The position numbers were made by a program, and so were the translations under genes. A stretch of DNA of 64,000 nucleotides from Devosia sp. GTDB taxonomy: Bacteria > Pseudomonadota > Alphaproteobacteria > Rhizobiales > Devosiaceae. The number at the start of each line of letters is the position of its first letter. Position 1 is the first letter of the stretch. The notes under the pieces were generated by a model. That model saw only the letters and a program-made list of their open reading frames with translations. It did not search any database and was not told the origin of the DNA. Positions 34,094 to 42,667 of the stretch are shown here, piece after piece. Location of the stretch: positions 186,001 to 250,000 of the forward strand of contig JADJPS010000017.1 of the NCBI GenBank assembly GCA_016713105.1. Direction: 5' to 3'.

Positions 34094-34111
34094 CCCCGGC
34101 AACGGCCGGGG
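34094..34111 (-). terminator. intercistronic hairpin between phnC and phnD
   Basis: CCCCGGC-AACG-GCCGGGG, a perfect 7-base stem between the phnC stop and the phnD start. Position within an operon suggests an mRNA processing or stabilising element or partial attenuator rather than a full terminator. Confidence 0.45.
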
Positions 34112-34120
34112 ATTTCGTGG

Positions 34121-34945
34121 TCAGACAGCGAGCGCAGCTTCCGCGGCGATGACGCTGCGTGGACGGCTCAGCGTCTCAAGGCTGGTGGAGGTGGCTTCCT
34201 CCGAGAAATCCGCGTCGGCGCCATAGATGTCGCGCGCCACCGGCGTGGTGAGTTCGTCCGCCCGGCCATCGAAGACAATCCGCCCGGCGCGCATGCCGAT
34301 CACCCGGTCGCAGTAGCGGCGCGCGGTGTCGAGCGTGTGCAGGTTGCAGATGACCAGCCGGCCGTCCTCGTCATGAATGCGACGCAGCGTATCCATCACG
34401 ACCTGGGCGTTCATCGGATCGAGCGAGGCGATCGGCTCGTCGGCGAGGATGATGCGCGGATCCTGCATCAAGGCACGGGCGATGCCGACGCGCTGCTGCT
34501 GGCCGCCCGAAAGCGCCTCGGCCCGCTTCGGCCCATGCTCCGATATCCCCAGCCGCTCGAGAATCTCGATCGCCTTCAGGATGTCCTCGCGCGGGAACAG
34601 GTTGAGCATGGTGGTGAGTGTACTGCGCTGGTTCAGCCGGCCGAGCATGACATTGGTGATGACATCGAGGCGCGGCACGAGGTTGAACTGCTGAAAGATC
34701 ATGGCGCAGTCGCGCTGCCAGCCGCGCAGTGCTCGCCCCTTGAGGGCCGACACCTCGACCTCCGAGAAGCTGATGCTGCCGGCCGACGGATCGGTGAGCC
34801 GGTTGATCATCCGGAGCAGGGTCGACTTGCCGGCGCCCGATCGGCCGATGATGCCGACCATCTGGCCTTCCGGAATCTCGAGGGTGACGGCGTCGACTGC
34901 AACCTTGGCGCCGAAGCGCCGCGTCACCTGAGATATCCTGAGCAT
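34121..34945 (-). CDS. phnC: phosphonate ABC transporter ATPase PhnC
   Basis: ABC ATPase of 274 residues: Walker A GRSGAGKST at 35-43, Q-loop MIFQQFNLV, signature LSGGQQQR, Walker B IILADEPIASLDP. Energises PhnD/PhnE uptake. The C-terminal 35 residues extend beyond the usual domain. A PHO-box-like triple repeat lies about 60 bases upstream, so phnCDE is probably induced by phosphate starvation as its own transcription unit. Confidence 0.93.
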   Translation of the reverse strand: MLRISQVTRRFGAKVAVDAVTLEIPEGQMVGIIGRSGAGKSTLLRMINRLTDPSAGSISFSEVEVSALKGRALRGWQRDCAMIFQQFNLVPRLDVITNVMLGRLNQRSTLTTMLNLFPREDILKAIEILERLGISEHGPKRAEALSGGQQQRVGIARALMQDPRIILADEPIASLDPMNAQVVMDTLRRIHDEDGRLVICNLHTLDTARRYCDRVIGMRAGRIVFDGRADELTTPVARDIYGADADFSEEATSTSLETLSRPRSVIAAEAALAV

Positions 34946-35005
34946 GCCCGGCGTCCTCGTTCGGATCGACGGGACCGAGTCCTAGGTTGGCTTCGCAAAC
35001 TGCGG

Positions 35006-35034
35006 ATGACGCTTTAGTGAAGCTTGCATGACGG
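35006..35034 (-). promoter_or_regulatory. PHO box (PhoB binding site) upstream of phnC
   Basis: Read on the minus strand, three heptamers CCGTCAT, GCTTCAC and GCGTCAT follow each other with 4-base spacers, an exact 11-base period as in PhoB sites (consensus CTGTCAT N4 CTGTCAT). It ends 60 bases before the phnC start. A further TTGTCAT lies at 35078-35084. The rest of the 202-base gap between phnC and the acetyltransferase gene has no coding signal. Confidence 0.7.
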
Positions 35035-35147
35035 TGGAAAAGGGGCTCTCGCAGGCCGCGCACGACATTGTTCTGGAATGACAAAAGGGAGCGCGGGCGG
35101 GCCGCAGCGACGGCGCTGATTGCCGGCGAAGGAGTTGCCCTGTCGCC

Positions 35148-35758
35148 TCAGGACTGATGTTTGTCCAGGAACGCCTCGATCTCGAGCGCGCGGAAGTCCG
35201 GCAGCGCTTCCTGCAGTTTCGCGTGGTCCCAGTCCCACCAGCCGAGCGCCAGCAGCCGCTCGGCGATCCGGGCAGGGAAGCGCTGTCGGATCGGCCTCGC
35301 CGGCACGCCGACGGCGATGGCGAAATCGGCAACGTCCCGCGTCACCACGGCATTGGAGCCGATGATGGCACCATGCCCGACCTTGACGCCCGGCATGATC
35401 ACCGCGCCATGGCCGATCCAGGTGTCGTGGCCGATCTCGATGCGCTGCTCGGCGCGCCAGTCGAAGAAGGCCTGGTCATCCGGTTCGCCGTCGAAGTACC
35501 AGCTCGAGCGATAGGTGAAATGGTGCAGCGAAGCGCGCTGCATCGGGTGCTTGCTGGCGTAGATGCGCACGTGGGCGGCGATGTTGGCGAACTTGCCGAT
35601 CGTGGCATAGGCGATCTGCGTGCCTTCGACGGCATAGGAATAGTCGCCGATGGTGGAATGCTGCACGTGGCAGTTCGCGCCGATCTCGGTGTAGCGGCCG
35701 AGGTGCGAATCCCGGACATCGGCACTGGGGTGAACGACCGGCTGCTCGCTGAGCTTGG

Positions 35759-35762
<4 letters not shown>
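35148..35762 (-). CDS. phosphonate-cluster hexapeptide-repeat acetyltransferase
   Basis: A 204-residue left-handed beta-helix acyltransferase of the xenobiotic acetyltransferase type (IGHDTWIGHGAVIMPGVKVG, then IIGSNAVVTRDV and VGVPARPIRQRF). This family regularly accompanies C-P lyase genes in Alphaproteobacteria (TIGR03308 type) and may acetylate aminophosphonates, as PhnO does in enterics. Its ATG overlaps the stop of phnL. Confidence 0.87.
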
Positions 35763-36463
<701 letters not shown>

Positions 36464-36483
36464 GACTTTGACTCCGGGAATGC

Positions 36484-36606
36484 GGCCCACCCCCTCCCGG
36501 CCTCCCCCATCAAGGGGGAGGTGAAGGCGGAGCGCGTGGCTCGGGCCGGGCCACGGGTACTGAACGGCACCTCCCCCCTTGCGGGGGAGGTCGGGTGGGT
36601 GGTGGC
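36484..36606. repeat. REP pair between phnK and phnL
   Basis: Two palindromes face each other: CCTCCCCC-ATCAA-GGGGGAGG (36501-36521) and ACCTCCCCC-CTTGC-GGGGGAGGT (36569-36591). Outer arms CCCACCCCCTCCCGG and GGTCGGGTGGGTGG are roughly complementary, so the whole is a mobile-looking REP doublet of about 120 bases. Confidence 0.8.
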
Positions 36607-36626
36607 AAAGTGCACTCTCTTCACCG

Positions 36627-37400
36627 TCACACCTGTAGAATCGAAGACACGAGCAGTTGCGTATAGGGCTCGCGCGGGTCGTCCAGTACGCGGTCCGTGA
36701 GGCCCTGCTCGATGACATGGCCGCCCTTCATCACCATCATGCGGTGACTGAGCAAGCGCGCCACGGCGAGGTCGTGGGTGACGATGATGGCGGAGAGGCC
36801 GAGGTCTGCGACCAGACCGCGGATCAGGTCGAGCAGGCGCGCCTGCACCGAGACGTCGAGGCCGCCGGTCGGTTCGTCCATGAACACCAGGCGCGGGTGA
36901 GTGACGAGGTTGCGCGCGATCTGCAGGCGTTGCCGCATGCCGCCCGAAAAGCTGCGCGGCTCGTCGTCGATGCGGTCCTCGGCGATCTCGACGCGGCCCA
37001 GCCACTCGATGGCGGTCGATCGTATGGTGCCATAGTGCCGGCTGCCGACCGCCATCATGCGCTCGCCGACATTGGCGCCGGCCGAGACGGTCATGCGCAG
37101 GCCGTCCGCCGGGTTCTGGTGCACGAAGCCCCAGTCGGTGCGCATCAGGAAGCGCCGCTCGGCTTCGGAAAGGTCGTAGAGGTTGCGCCAGACCGCGTCG
37201 CGCATGCGGTATTCGGCGAGGCCGGAGCTGGGTTCGAGCCGGGTCGAGAGGCAGTTGAGCAATGTCGTCTTGCCCGAGCCGCTCTCGCCCACGATGGCGA
37301 GGACTTCGCCGGGCCAGAGCTCGAACGAGACGTCGGCGCAGCCCATGCGGGCGCCATAGGACTTGCTGAGGCGATGGACGCGGAGGAGGGGTTGGGTCAT
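36627..37400 (-). CDS. phnK: C-P lyase complex ATPase PhnK
   Basis: ABC-type ATPase of 257 residues: Walker A GESGSGKTT, signature FSGGMRQR, Walker B LVFMDEPTGGLD. In E. coli PhnK docks on the PhnGHIJ core through PhnJ. Start at ATG 37400, 26 codons before the YGARMG segment typical of the family. Flanked on both sides by REP elements, so the phn core operon is interrupted here by non-coding repeats rather than by promoters. Confidence 0.92.
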   Translation of the reverse strand: MTQPLLRVHRLSKSYGARMGCADVSFELWPGEVLAIVGESGSGKTTLLNCLSTRLEPSSGLAEYRMRDAVWRNLYDLSEAERRFLMRTDWGFVHQNPADGLRMTVSAGANVGERMMAVGSRHYGTIRSTAIEWLGRVEIAEDRIDDEPRSFSGGMRQRLQIARNLVTHPRLVFMDEPTGGLDVSVQARLLDLIRGLVADLGLSAIIVTHDLAVARLLSHRMMVMKGGHVIEQGLTDRVLDDPREPYTQLLVSSILQV

Positions 37401-37432
37401 GGCTTTCCTCCACCAACAAATGCAGCAAACGC

Positions 37433-37561
37433 GCCCCCTCCACCGCCCTGCGGGCGGTCCCCCTCCCCCGCTTCGCAGCGGAGGATCCTGAGAGATCGTG
37501 CCGCATTTGATCCTCCCCCCGTTTACGGGGGAGGGGGACCGGCGCAGCCGGTGGAGGGGGC
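37433..37561. repeat. 129-base imperfect palindrome (REP doublet) between phnJ and phnK
   Basis: Terminal arms GCCCCCTCCACCG (37433-37445) and CGGTGGAGGGGGC (37549-37561) are exact complements. Inside them lie CGGTCCCCCTCCCCCG and GGGGGAGGGGGACCG, then GGATC and GATCC. Nested complementarity over the full length is the structure of a MITE or paired REP. No coding sequence inside. Confidence 0.85.
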
Positions 37562-37573
37562 ACGACACGGAGC

Positions 37574-38455
37574 TCATTCCGCCGCCTCGAGCGCGTGCCC
37601 GGCCAACACCCCGCGATGGCCATGCGCGCGGCGCTCCTCGCAATTGTCGGTGTCGGAGCAGACGAACATGTGCCCGCCATGGTCGTCGAGGATCACCTCG
37701 TCGAGGTAGACCCCCGTCGCGCCGCAGAGCGCGCAGGGCTCCTCGAAATGCTGAATCTCGAACGGGTGGTCCTCGAAGTCGAGGCTGACCACCTCGGTAT
37801 GGGGCGGCACCGCGTAGATGCGCTTCTCGCGGCCGGCGCCGAACAGCTGCAGCGCCTCGCTCATGTGCATCTTGGGATTGTCGAACTTCGGGGTGGGCGA
37901 AGGGTCCATCACGTAGCGGCCCTCGACCTTGACCGGATAGGCGTAGGTGGTGGCGATGCGGCCGTGGCGCGCAATGTCCTCGTAGAGCTTGACGTGCATC
38001 AGCCCGTATTCCTCGAGCGCATGCATTTTCCGCGTCTCGGTCTCGCGCGGCTCGAGAAAGCGCAGCGGCTCGGGGATCGGCACCTGGTAGACCAGCACCT
38101 GGCCTTCGCGAAGCGTCTTTTCCGGGATGCGGTGGCGGGTCTGGATGATTGTGGCGTCGGCGGTGTGGGTGGTCACCGCGACATTGGCCACCTTGGCGAA
38201 GAAGGCCCGGATCGAGACGGCGTTGGTGGTGTCGTCGGCGCCCTGGTCGATGACCTTGAGCACATCGGTTGGCCCGATGATCGCAGCGGTGACCTGCACG
38301 CCGCCGGTGCCCCAGCCATACGGCATCGGCATTTCGCGGCTGGCAAACGGCACCTGGTAGCCGGGAACGGCGATGGCCTTGAGGATGGCCCGCCGGATCA
38401 TCCGCTTGGTCTGCTCGTCGAGATAGGCGAAGTTGTAGGTCGCGATGGAGTTCAT
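37574..38455 (-). CDS. phnJ: carbon-phosphorus lyase PhnJ
   Basis: Radical SAM C-P lyase of 293 residues that cleaves ribose 1-phosphonate 5-phosphate to the alkane and ribose cyclic phosphate. Cluster and catalytic residues align one to one with E. coli: Gly32 (VPGYQVP, glycyl radical), Cys241, Cys244 (CALC), Cys266 and Cys272 (CSDTDNC). Start ATG 38455 overlaps the stop of phnI (ATGA). Part of the PhnGHIJ core complex. Confidence 0.95.
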   Translation of the reverse strand: MNSIATYNFAYLDEQTKRMIRRAILKAIAVPGYQVPFASREMPMPYGWGTGGVQVTAAIIGPTDVLKVIDQGADDTTNAVSIRAFFAKVANVAVTTHTADATIIQTRHRIPEKTLREGQVLVYQVPIPEPLRFLEPRETETRKMHALEEYGLMHVKLYEDIARHGRIATTYAYPVKVEGRYVMDPSPTPKFDNPKMHMSEALQLFGAGREKRIYAVPPHTEVVSLDFEDHPFEIQHFEEPCALCGATGVYLDEVILDDHGGHMFVCSDTDNCEERRAHGHRGVLAGHALEAAE

Positions 38456-39672
38456 TCCGCGGCCTCCGCTGATGTGAGACCCTCGATGCCGCCATTTGCA
38501 CCGTCTGGCACCTCCCCCCTTGCGGGGGAGGCTGGGAGGGGGGGAGCAGCACGCTCGGAGTGGGCTTCACCCCCCTCCCCATCCCTCCCCGCGAGGGGGA
38601 GGGTGTCCGAGAGGCCGGTGTGCTCCGCCCGCATTTCGCGCACCAGCCCCAGTTCGCCCTGGAAATCGACATAGTGCGGCAGCTTGAGGTGCTCGACGAA
38701 GCCGGTCGACTGCACGTTGTCGGAGTGCGCGATGACGAATTCCTCGTCCTGCGCCGGGTGGTCGACATCCTCGCCCAGTTCGCGCGCCCGGAGGGATCGA
38801 TCGACCAGCGACATCGCCATGGCCTTGCGCTCGGCCTGGCCGAAGACGAGGCCGTAGCCGCGGGTGAACTGCGGCGGCACCTTGGCGTTCCCCTTGAACT
38901 TGTTGACCATCTGGCACTCGGTGACACGGATGCGCCCCAGCGAGACGGCAAAGCCGAGTTCGGGGACATCGAGTTCCACGTCCACTTCGCCGATACGGAT
39001 TTCGCCGACAAAGGGGTGCGAGCGACCGTAGCCGCGCTGGGTGGAGTAACCGAGCGCCAGCAGGAACCCCTCGTCGCCCCGCGCCAGCGCCTGCAGCCGC
39101 AGGTCGCGGTTGACTGGGAACTCCAGCGGCTCGCGGGTGAGGTCGCCGATGTCGTCCTGCGCTTCGTGCATATCGGGTTCGATCAGGCCTTCGTGGCCGA
39201 GCAGGTCGGTGACCCGCGGCGCCCGCTCATCGATGCTCGGCCGTACGACCGGTTCTTCCACGTCGCCCGTCGCGAGGGCCGGGTCGAGCAACCGGTGCGT
39301 GTAGTCGAAGGTCGGGCCGAGCAGCTGCCCGCCCGGCAGGTCCTTGTAGGTGGCCGAGACGCGCCGCTCGATCTGCATTTCGGCCGTGTCGATCGGGCGC
39401 GAATAGCCAAAGCGCGGCAGCGTTGTGCGATAGGCCCGAACGAGGAAGATCGCCTCGATCAGATCGCCCCGGGCCTGCAGGATGGCCAGCGCCGCCAGTT
39501 CCTTGTCATAGAGCGAGCCTTCGGCCATGACGCGGTCGACGCCGAGCGCCAGTTGCTCGACGATCTGGTCGAGCCTGAGCGCCGGCACCGCGCGGTCGCC
39601 GCGGCGGCGATCGGCGAGCAGCCGGTGCGCATTGGCGATGGCAGCCTCGCCGCCCTTGACGGCCACATACAT
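38452..39672 (-). CDS. phnI: C-P lyase core protein PhnI with REP-encoded tail
   Basis: PhnI, the nucleosidase-like subunit that exchanges adenine of ATP for phosphonate, is 406 residues here against about 354 in E. coli. Core motifs are normal (PRFGYSRPIDTAEMQ, DFQGELGLVREMRAE). From about residue 355 on, the protein is encoded by REP-type palindromes and reads LPLAGRDGEGG and PLPASPARGEV, the peptide signature of translated REP elements. The original stop was evidently overrun. It still overlaps phnJ by ATGA. Confidence 0.92.
   Translation of the reverse strand: MYVAVKGGEAAIANAHRLLADRRRGDRAVPALRLDQIVEQLALGVDRVMAEGSLYDKELAALAILQARGDLIEAIFLVRAYRTTLPRFGYSRPIDTAEMQIERRVSATYKDLPGGQLLGPTFDYTHRLLDPALATGDVEEPVVRPSIDERAPRVTDLLGHEGLIEPDMHEAQDDIGDLTREPLEFPVNRDLRLQALARGDEGFLLALGYSTQRGYGRSHPFVGEIRIGEVDVELDVPELGFAVSLGRIRVTECQMVNKFKGNAKVPPQFTRGYGLVFGQAERKAMAMSLVDRSLRARELGEDVDHPAQDEEFVIAHSDNVQSTGFVEHLKLPHYVDFQGELGLVREMRAEHTGLSDTLPLAGRDGEGGEAHSERAAPPLPASPARGEVPDGANGGIEGLTSAEAAE
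38506..38612. repeat. REP doublet inside the 3' end of phnI
   Basis: CCTCCCCC-CTTGC-GGGGGAGG (38511-38531) and CCCTCCCC-GCGAG-GGGGAGGG (38583-38603) lie in opposite settings about 50 bases apart. The first is identical in its stem to the repeat between phnK and phnL. The element is translated as the last 50 residues of PhnI. Confidence 0.85.
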
Positions 39673-39673
39673 T

Positions 39674-40264
39674 TCAGGCCTCCGAAATGCGGGTGCTGCG
39701 CGGCAGGCCGATCACCGCACCATCGCCGACCAGCAGCAGGTCGACACCGCGCGGGAAGCGGGCCCGGTTCGCCCGCCACTGCGCAATGAAGTCCCCGCTG
39801 GGGACGGGCAGCTCGGTGACAAGCTCGCCCTTGATGCCCGGACCCCTGAGGGTGAGCCGGTGCAGGGTGGCGCCGTGGGCCAGCACGATCGTCGTCGAGC
39901 GATCCGGGTACTCGTCGCTGCCCTGGGTGAAACGCTCGAGCGGCGGCAGCAATGCGCTGTCGCTGACCAGCGCGAACTGCGCCGCGGTCGGGTCCGAGGT
40001 CAGCGGGGCGCCGCACTGGAAGCGCAGCCAGCCGCCGACTGCGGCATCTGCGGCGAGGATCGCGTCGAGCCAGATCGGGCTGTCGTGATCGCACAGGGTG
40101 AGCGCCACACTGCCAAGTTCCGGCGTCAGCGGCGTCGGCGGGGCTGCACCGGGCGGCAGCGCCTGTCGTCGGCCGGGACAGGCCAGCGCGTCCATGATGG
40201 CGCGGAACGCGCCCTGCGCATCGAGCACCGGATCGGCAAAGCCACCTTCGATGGCGAGGTCCAT
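39674..40264 (-). CDS. phnH: C-P lyase core protein PhnH
   Basis: PhnH, 196 residues, a dimeric core subunit with a PLP-transferase-like fold but no catalytic residues. Family pattern includes FRAIMDALACPGR at the N terminus, CGAPLTSDP and PGI-rich LRGPGIKG. Start ATG 40264 overlaps the phnG stop. phnI follows after one base. Confidence 0.92.
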   Translation of the reverse strand: MDLAIEGGFADPVLDAQGAFRAIMDALACPGRRQALPPGAAPPTPLTPELGSVALTLCDHDSPIWLDAILAADAAVGGWLRFQCGAPLTSDPTAAQFALVSDSALLPPLERFTQGSDEYPDRSTTIVLAHGATLHRLTLRGPGIKGELVTELPVPSGDFIAQWRANRARFPRGVDLLLVGDGAVIGLPRSTRISEA

Positions 40265-40722
40265 CAGTCGTCCCCCCGGACCATGGTGAAGAAATCGACC
40301 CGCGTTGCCGCCGTCTCGTCGCGCCGCCGCGCATCGGCAGCCACCTGCTCGGCCCTGAGCGGCGCCAGCACCTCGGCCTCGATGCGGGCCGGATCGCGCT
40401 GGAACAGCGCGTCGAACAGCGCGGCGGTCATCGCCTTGTCGCCGTCGCGCCCGAGGCAGTACGCGTGCCCGACCTCGCCCGTCGCGAGCCGCACCGTCGC
40501 CCGCGTCACCGTCGCCTCGCCCAGGTTGAACGGGTTGCCGCCGCCGCCGGCGCGGCCACGCACCATGACGAGGCCGGTCTCGGGGCCGCGCACCCTGTGA
40601 TGTCCGGGCTTGTCCGGCCAGCCGGCCCAGAGCGCCGCCAGACGGGCGGGTGCGGCGTGGCTCAGCACGGCCATCGCCGCCTGTCGCGGCTGGTCGGCCG
40701 GGTTCGCTGCCGGGGAGATCAT
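40264..40722 (-). CDS. phnG: C-P lyase core protein PhnG
   Basis: PhnG, 152 residues, first gene of the core operon. Family motif ETGLVMVRGRAGGGGNPFNLGEAT and GHAYCLGRDGDKA are present. ATG 40722 is preceded by GGAG, directly beside the PhnF operator, so repressor binding would block transcription start close to the ribosome site. Confidence 0.92.
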   Translation of the reverse strand: MISPAANPADQPRQAAMAVLSHAAPARLAALWAGWPDKPGHHRVRGPETGLVMVRGRAGGGGNPFNLGEATVTRATVRLATGEVGHAYCLGRDGDKAMTAALFDALFQRDPARIEAEVLAPLRAEQVAADARRRDETAATRVDFFTMVRGDD

Positions 40723-40734
40723 GGAACTTGCTCC

Positions 40735-40760
40735 AACTTGTATAGTCGACTAGACAAGTT
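40735..40760. promoter_or_regulatory. PhnF operator
   Basis: A 26-base near-perfect palindrome: AACTTGT-A-TAGTC then GACTA-G-ACAAGTT. It lies in the 79-base gap between divergent phnG and phnF, 12 bases from the phnG start. Such a GntR/HutC-type operator should serve both promoters and allow autoregulation of phnF. Confidence 0.75.
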
Positions 40761-40801
40761 CGTCGACTACGCCCTCCTTAGGCCTTCCTCATGAAGATGC
40801 A

Positions 40802-41539
40802 ATGACAAAGTTGAGCGCCGATCTTGCCGCCGCCGCAGGCGGCGTCGCCCTGTGGCGGCAGGTGGCCGATGCGATCCGGCTCGACATCGTCGGCGGCAAG
40901 CTCAGTCCGGGCGACAGGCTGGCCGGCGAGCTGCCGCTGGCCGAGCGCTTCGGGGTCAATCGCCACACGGTGCGACGGGCGCTGTCGGTGCTCGCCGAGG
41001 AGGGCGTGGTCCGGGCCGAACATGGGCGCGGCACCTTCGTCAGCGCGGCGCGGCGGCTGAGCTACCCGATCGGGCGCCGGACCCGTTTCTCCGAGGGGCT
41101 TGCCGGGCAGGCGCGCGCCATTCGCGGACAGCTTCTGTCCGAGCGGCTCGAACGCGCCGGCGCCGGCCTCGCTCGCGCCCTCGCAGTGCGGCCGGGTACC
41201 CGGCTCGTCCGCATCGAAACCCTGTCGCTCGCCGACGGACGTCCCCTGGCCCGCGCCACCGGCTGGCTCGAGGAGGCCCGTTTCAGGGGCTTCGGCGACG
41301 CCTACGCCGAAACCGGTTCGGTGACGCAGGCGCTGCACCGCTTCGGAATTGACGACTACAGCCGCGGCAGCACCCGCATCTCCGCCCGCCACGCCGATGT
41401 CGAGGAAAGCCGGAGCCTTGCACTCGCCCCCGGCGCGGTGGTGCTGGTTTCCGACGCCGTCGACATCGATACCGCGGGACGGCCGCTCCATGCCATGCTG
41501 ACCCGCTTTCCCGCCGACCGGCTGGAACTGGTGGTCTAG
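40802..41539 (+). CDS. phnF: GntR/HutC-family phosphonate regulator PhnF
   Basis: A 245-residue regulator: winged helix-turn-helix at about 25-85 (LPLAERFGVNRHTVRRALSVL, then GRGTFV) and a UTRA ligand-binding domain at about 105-240. Divergent from phnGHIJKL and separated from it by a palindromic operator, the standard PhnF arrangement. Probably represses the core operon until a phosphonate or phosphate-starvation signal relieves it. Confidence 0.9.
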   Translation: MTKLSADLAAAAGGVALWRQVADAIRLDIVGGKLSPGDRLAGELPLAERFGVNRHTVRRALSVLAEEGVVRAEHGRGTFVSAARRLSYPIGRRTRFSEGLAGQARAIRGQLLSERLERAGAGLARALAVRPGTRLVRIETLSLADGRPLARATGWLEEARFRGFGDAYAETGSVTQALHRFGIDDYSRGSTRISARHADVEESRSLALAPGAVVLVSDAVDIDTAGRPLHAMLTRFPADRLELVV

Positions 41540-41602
41540 CGGGGCCGGTTACATCGAGGTGCGCGCTTCACGCCCGCCGGTCCCGGCCCTATGGTCGCAC
41601 CC

Positions 41603-42625
41603 ATGAAGAAGATCGGCTTTCTGTCCTTCGGACACTGGACCCCCTCGCCCCACTCGCAGACCCGCTCGGCCGGCGATGCGCTGCTGCAATCGCTGGAACT
41701 CGCCGTCGCGGCCGAGGAACTGGGCGCTGACGGCGCCTATTTCCGCGTCCACCACTTCGCCCGCCAGCTCGCCTCGCCCTTCCCGCTGCTCGCCGCCATC
41801 GGCGCGCGCACCCGCCGCATCGAGATCGGCACCGCGGTCATCGACATGCGCTACGAGAATCCGCTCTACATGGCCGAGGATGCGGGCGCCGCCGACCTGA
41901 TCGCCGGTGGCCGGCTGCAGCTCGGCATCTCGCGCGGCTCGCCCGAGCAGGTGATCGAGGGTTACCGCCATTTCGGCTACGTGCCGGCGGAGGGCCAGAC
42001 CGACGCCGACATGGCGCGCGGCCATGCCGAGGTGTTTCTCGACCTGCTGCGCGGCGAGGGCTTTGCCCACCCCAACCCGCGCCCGATGTTTGCCAATCCG
42101 CCCGGCCTGCTGCGCCTCGAGCCGCATTCGGAGGGCCTGCGCGAGCGCATCTGGTGGGGCGCCGCCACCACGCCGACGGCGCGCTGGGCCGGCACGCTCG
42201 GCATGAATCTGCAGAGCTCGACCCTGGTCATGGCGGAATCGCAGAAACCCTTCCACATCCAGCAGGCCGAGCAGATCGAGGCCTTCCGTGCGGCCTGGAG
42301 GGAGGCGGGCCACAGCCGCTCGCCGCGTGTCTCGGTCAGCCGCTCGATCTTCCCGCTGGTCAGCGACATGGACCGCGCCTATTTCGGCCGGGACGGCCAG
42401 AGCGAGGATCATTTCGGCTACATCGAGCCGGGCAAGCAGGCCGTGTTCGGCCGCTCCTATGCCGCCGAGCCCGACCGGCTGATCGACGAGCTTCGCGCCG
42501 ACGCGGCCATTGCCGCGGCCGACACCCTGCTGCTCACCGTCCCCAACCAGCTCGGGGTCGACTACAACGCCCACGTCATCGAGGCCGTCCTCACCCACAT
42601 CGCTCCGGCTCTCGGCTGGCGCTGA
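41603..42625 (+). CDS. LLM-class flavin-dependent oxidoreductase
   Basis: Bacterial luciferase-like TIM-barrel protein of 340 residues, FMN-dependent (MKKIGFLSFGHW start, YFRVHHFARQLASPFPLLAA, IEIGTAVIDMRYENPLYMAEDA, LGISRGSPEQVI). Substrate unknown. ATG 41591 four codons upstream is also possible; neither has a good ribosome site. It lies 63 bases after phnF on the same strand and could oxidise a phosphonate or sulfonate, but no conserved link is known to me. Confidence 0.85.
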   Translation: MKKIGFLSFGHWTPSPHSQTRSAGDALLQSLELAVAAEELGADGAYFRVHHFARQLASPFPLLAAIGARTRRIEIGTAVIDMRYENPLYMAEDAGAADLIAGGRLQLGISRGSPEQVIEGYRHFGYVPAEGQTDADMARGHAEVFLDLLRGEGFAHPNPRPMFANPPGLLRLEPHSEGLRERIWWGAATTPTARWAGTLGMNLQSSTLVMAESQKPFHIQQAEQIEAFRAAWREAGHSRSPRVSVSRSIFPLVSDMDRAYFGRDGQSEDHFGYIEPGKQAVFGRSYAAEPDRLIDELRADAAIAAADTLLLTVPNQLGVDYNAHVIEAVLTHIAPALGWR

Positions 42626-42667
42626 GGTGGCAGGGCACCCCCTACCACTCGACATGGCCGGCCCGCA

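Noticed and set aside
36484..38612. Repeated CTCCCCC/GGGGGAG units considered as a CRISPR array
   Set aside because: Units are palindromic doublets at irregular spacing with coding genes between them. There are no equal-length spacers and no cas genes. They are REP elements.
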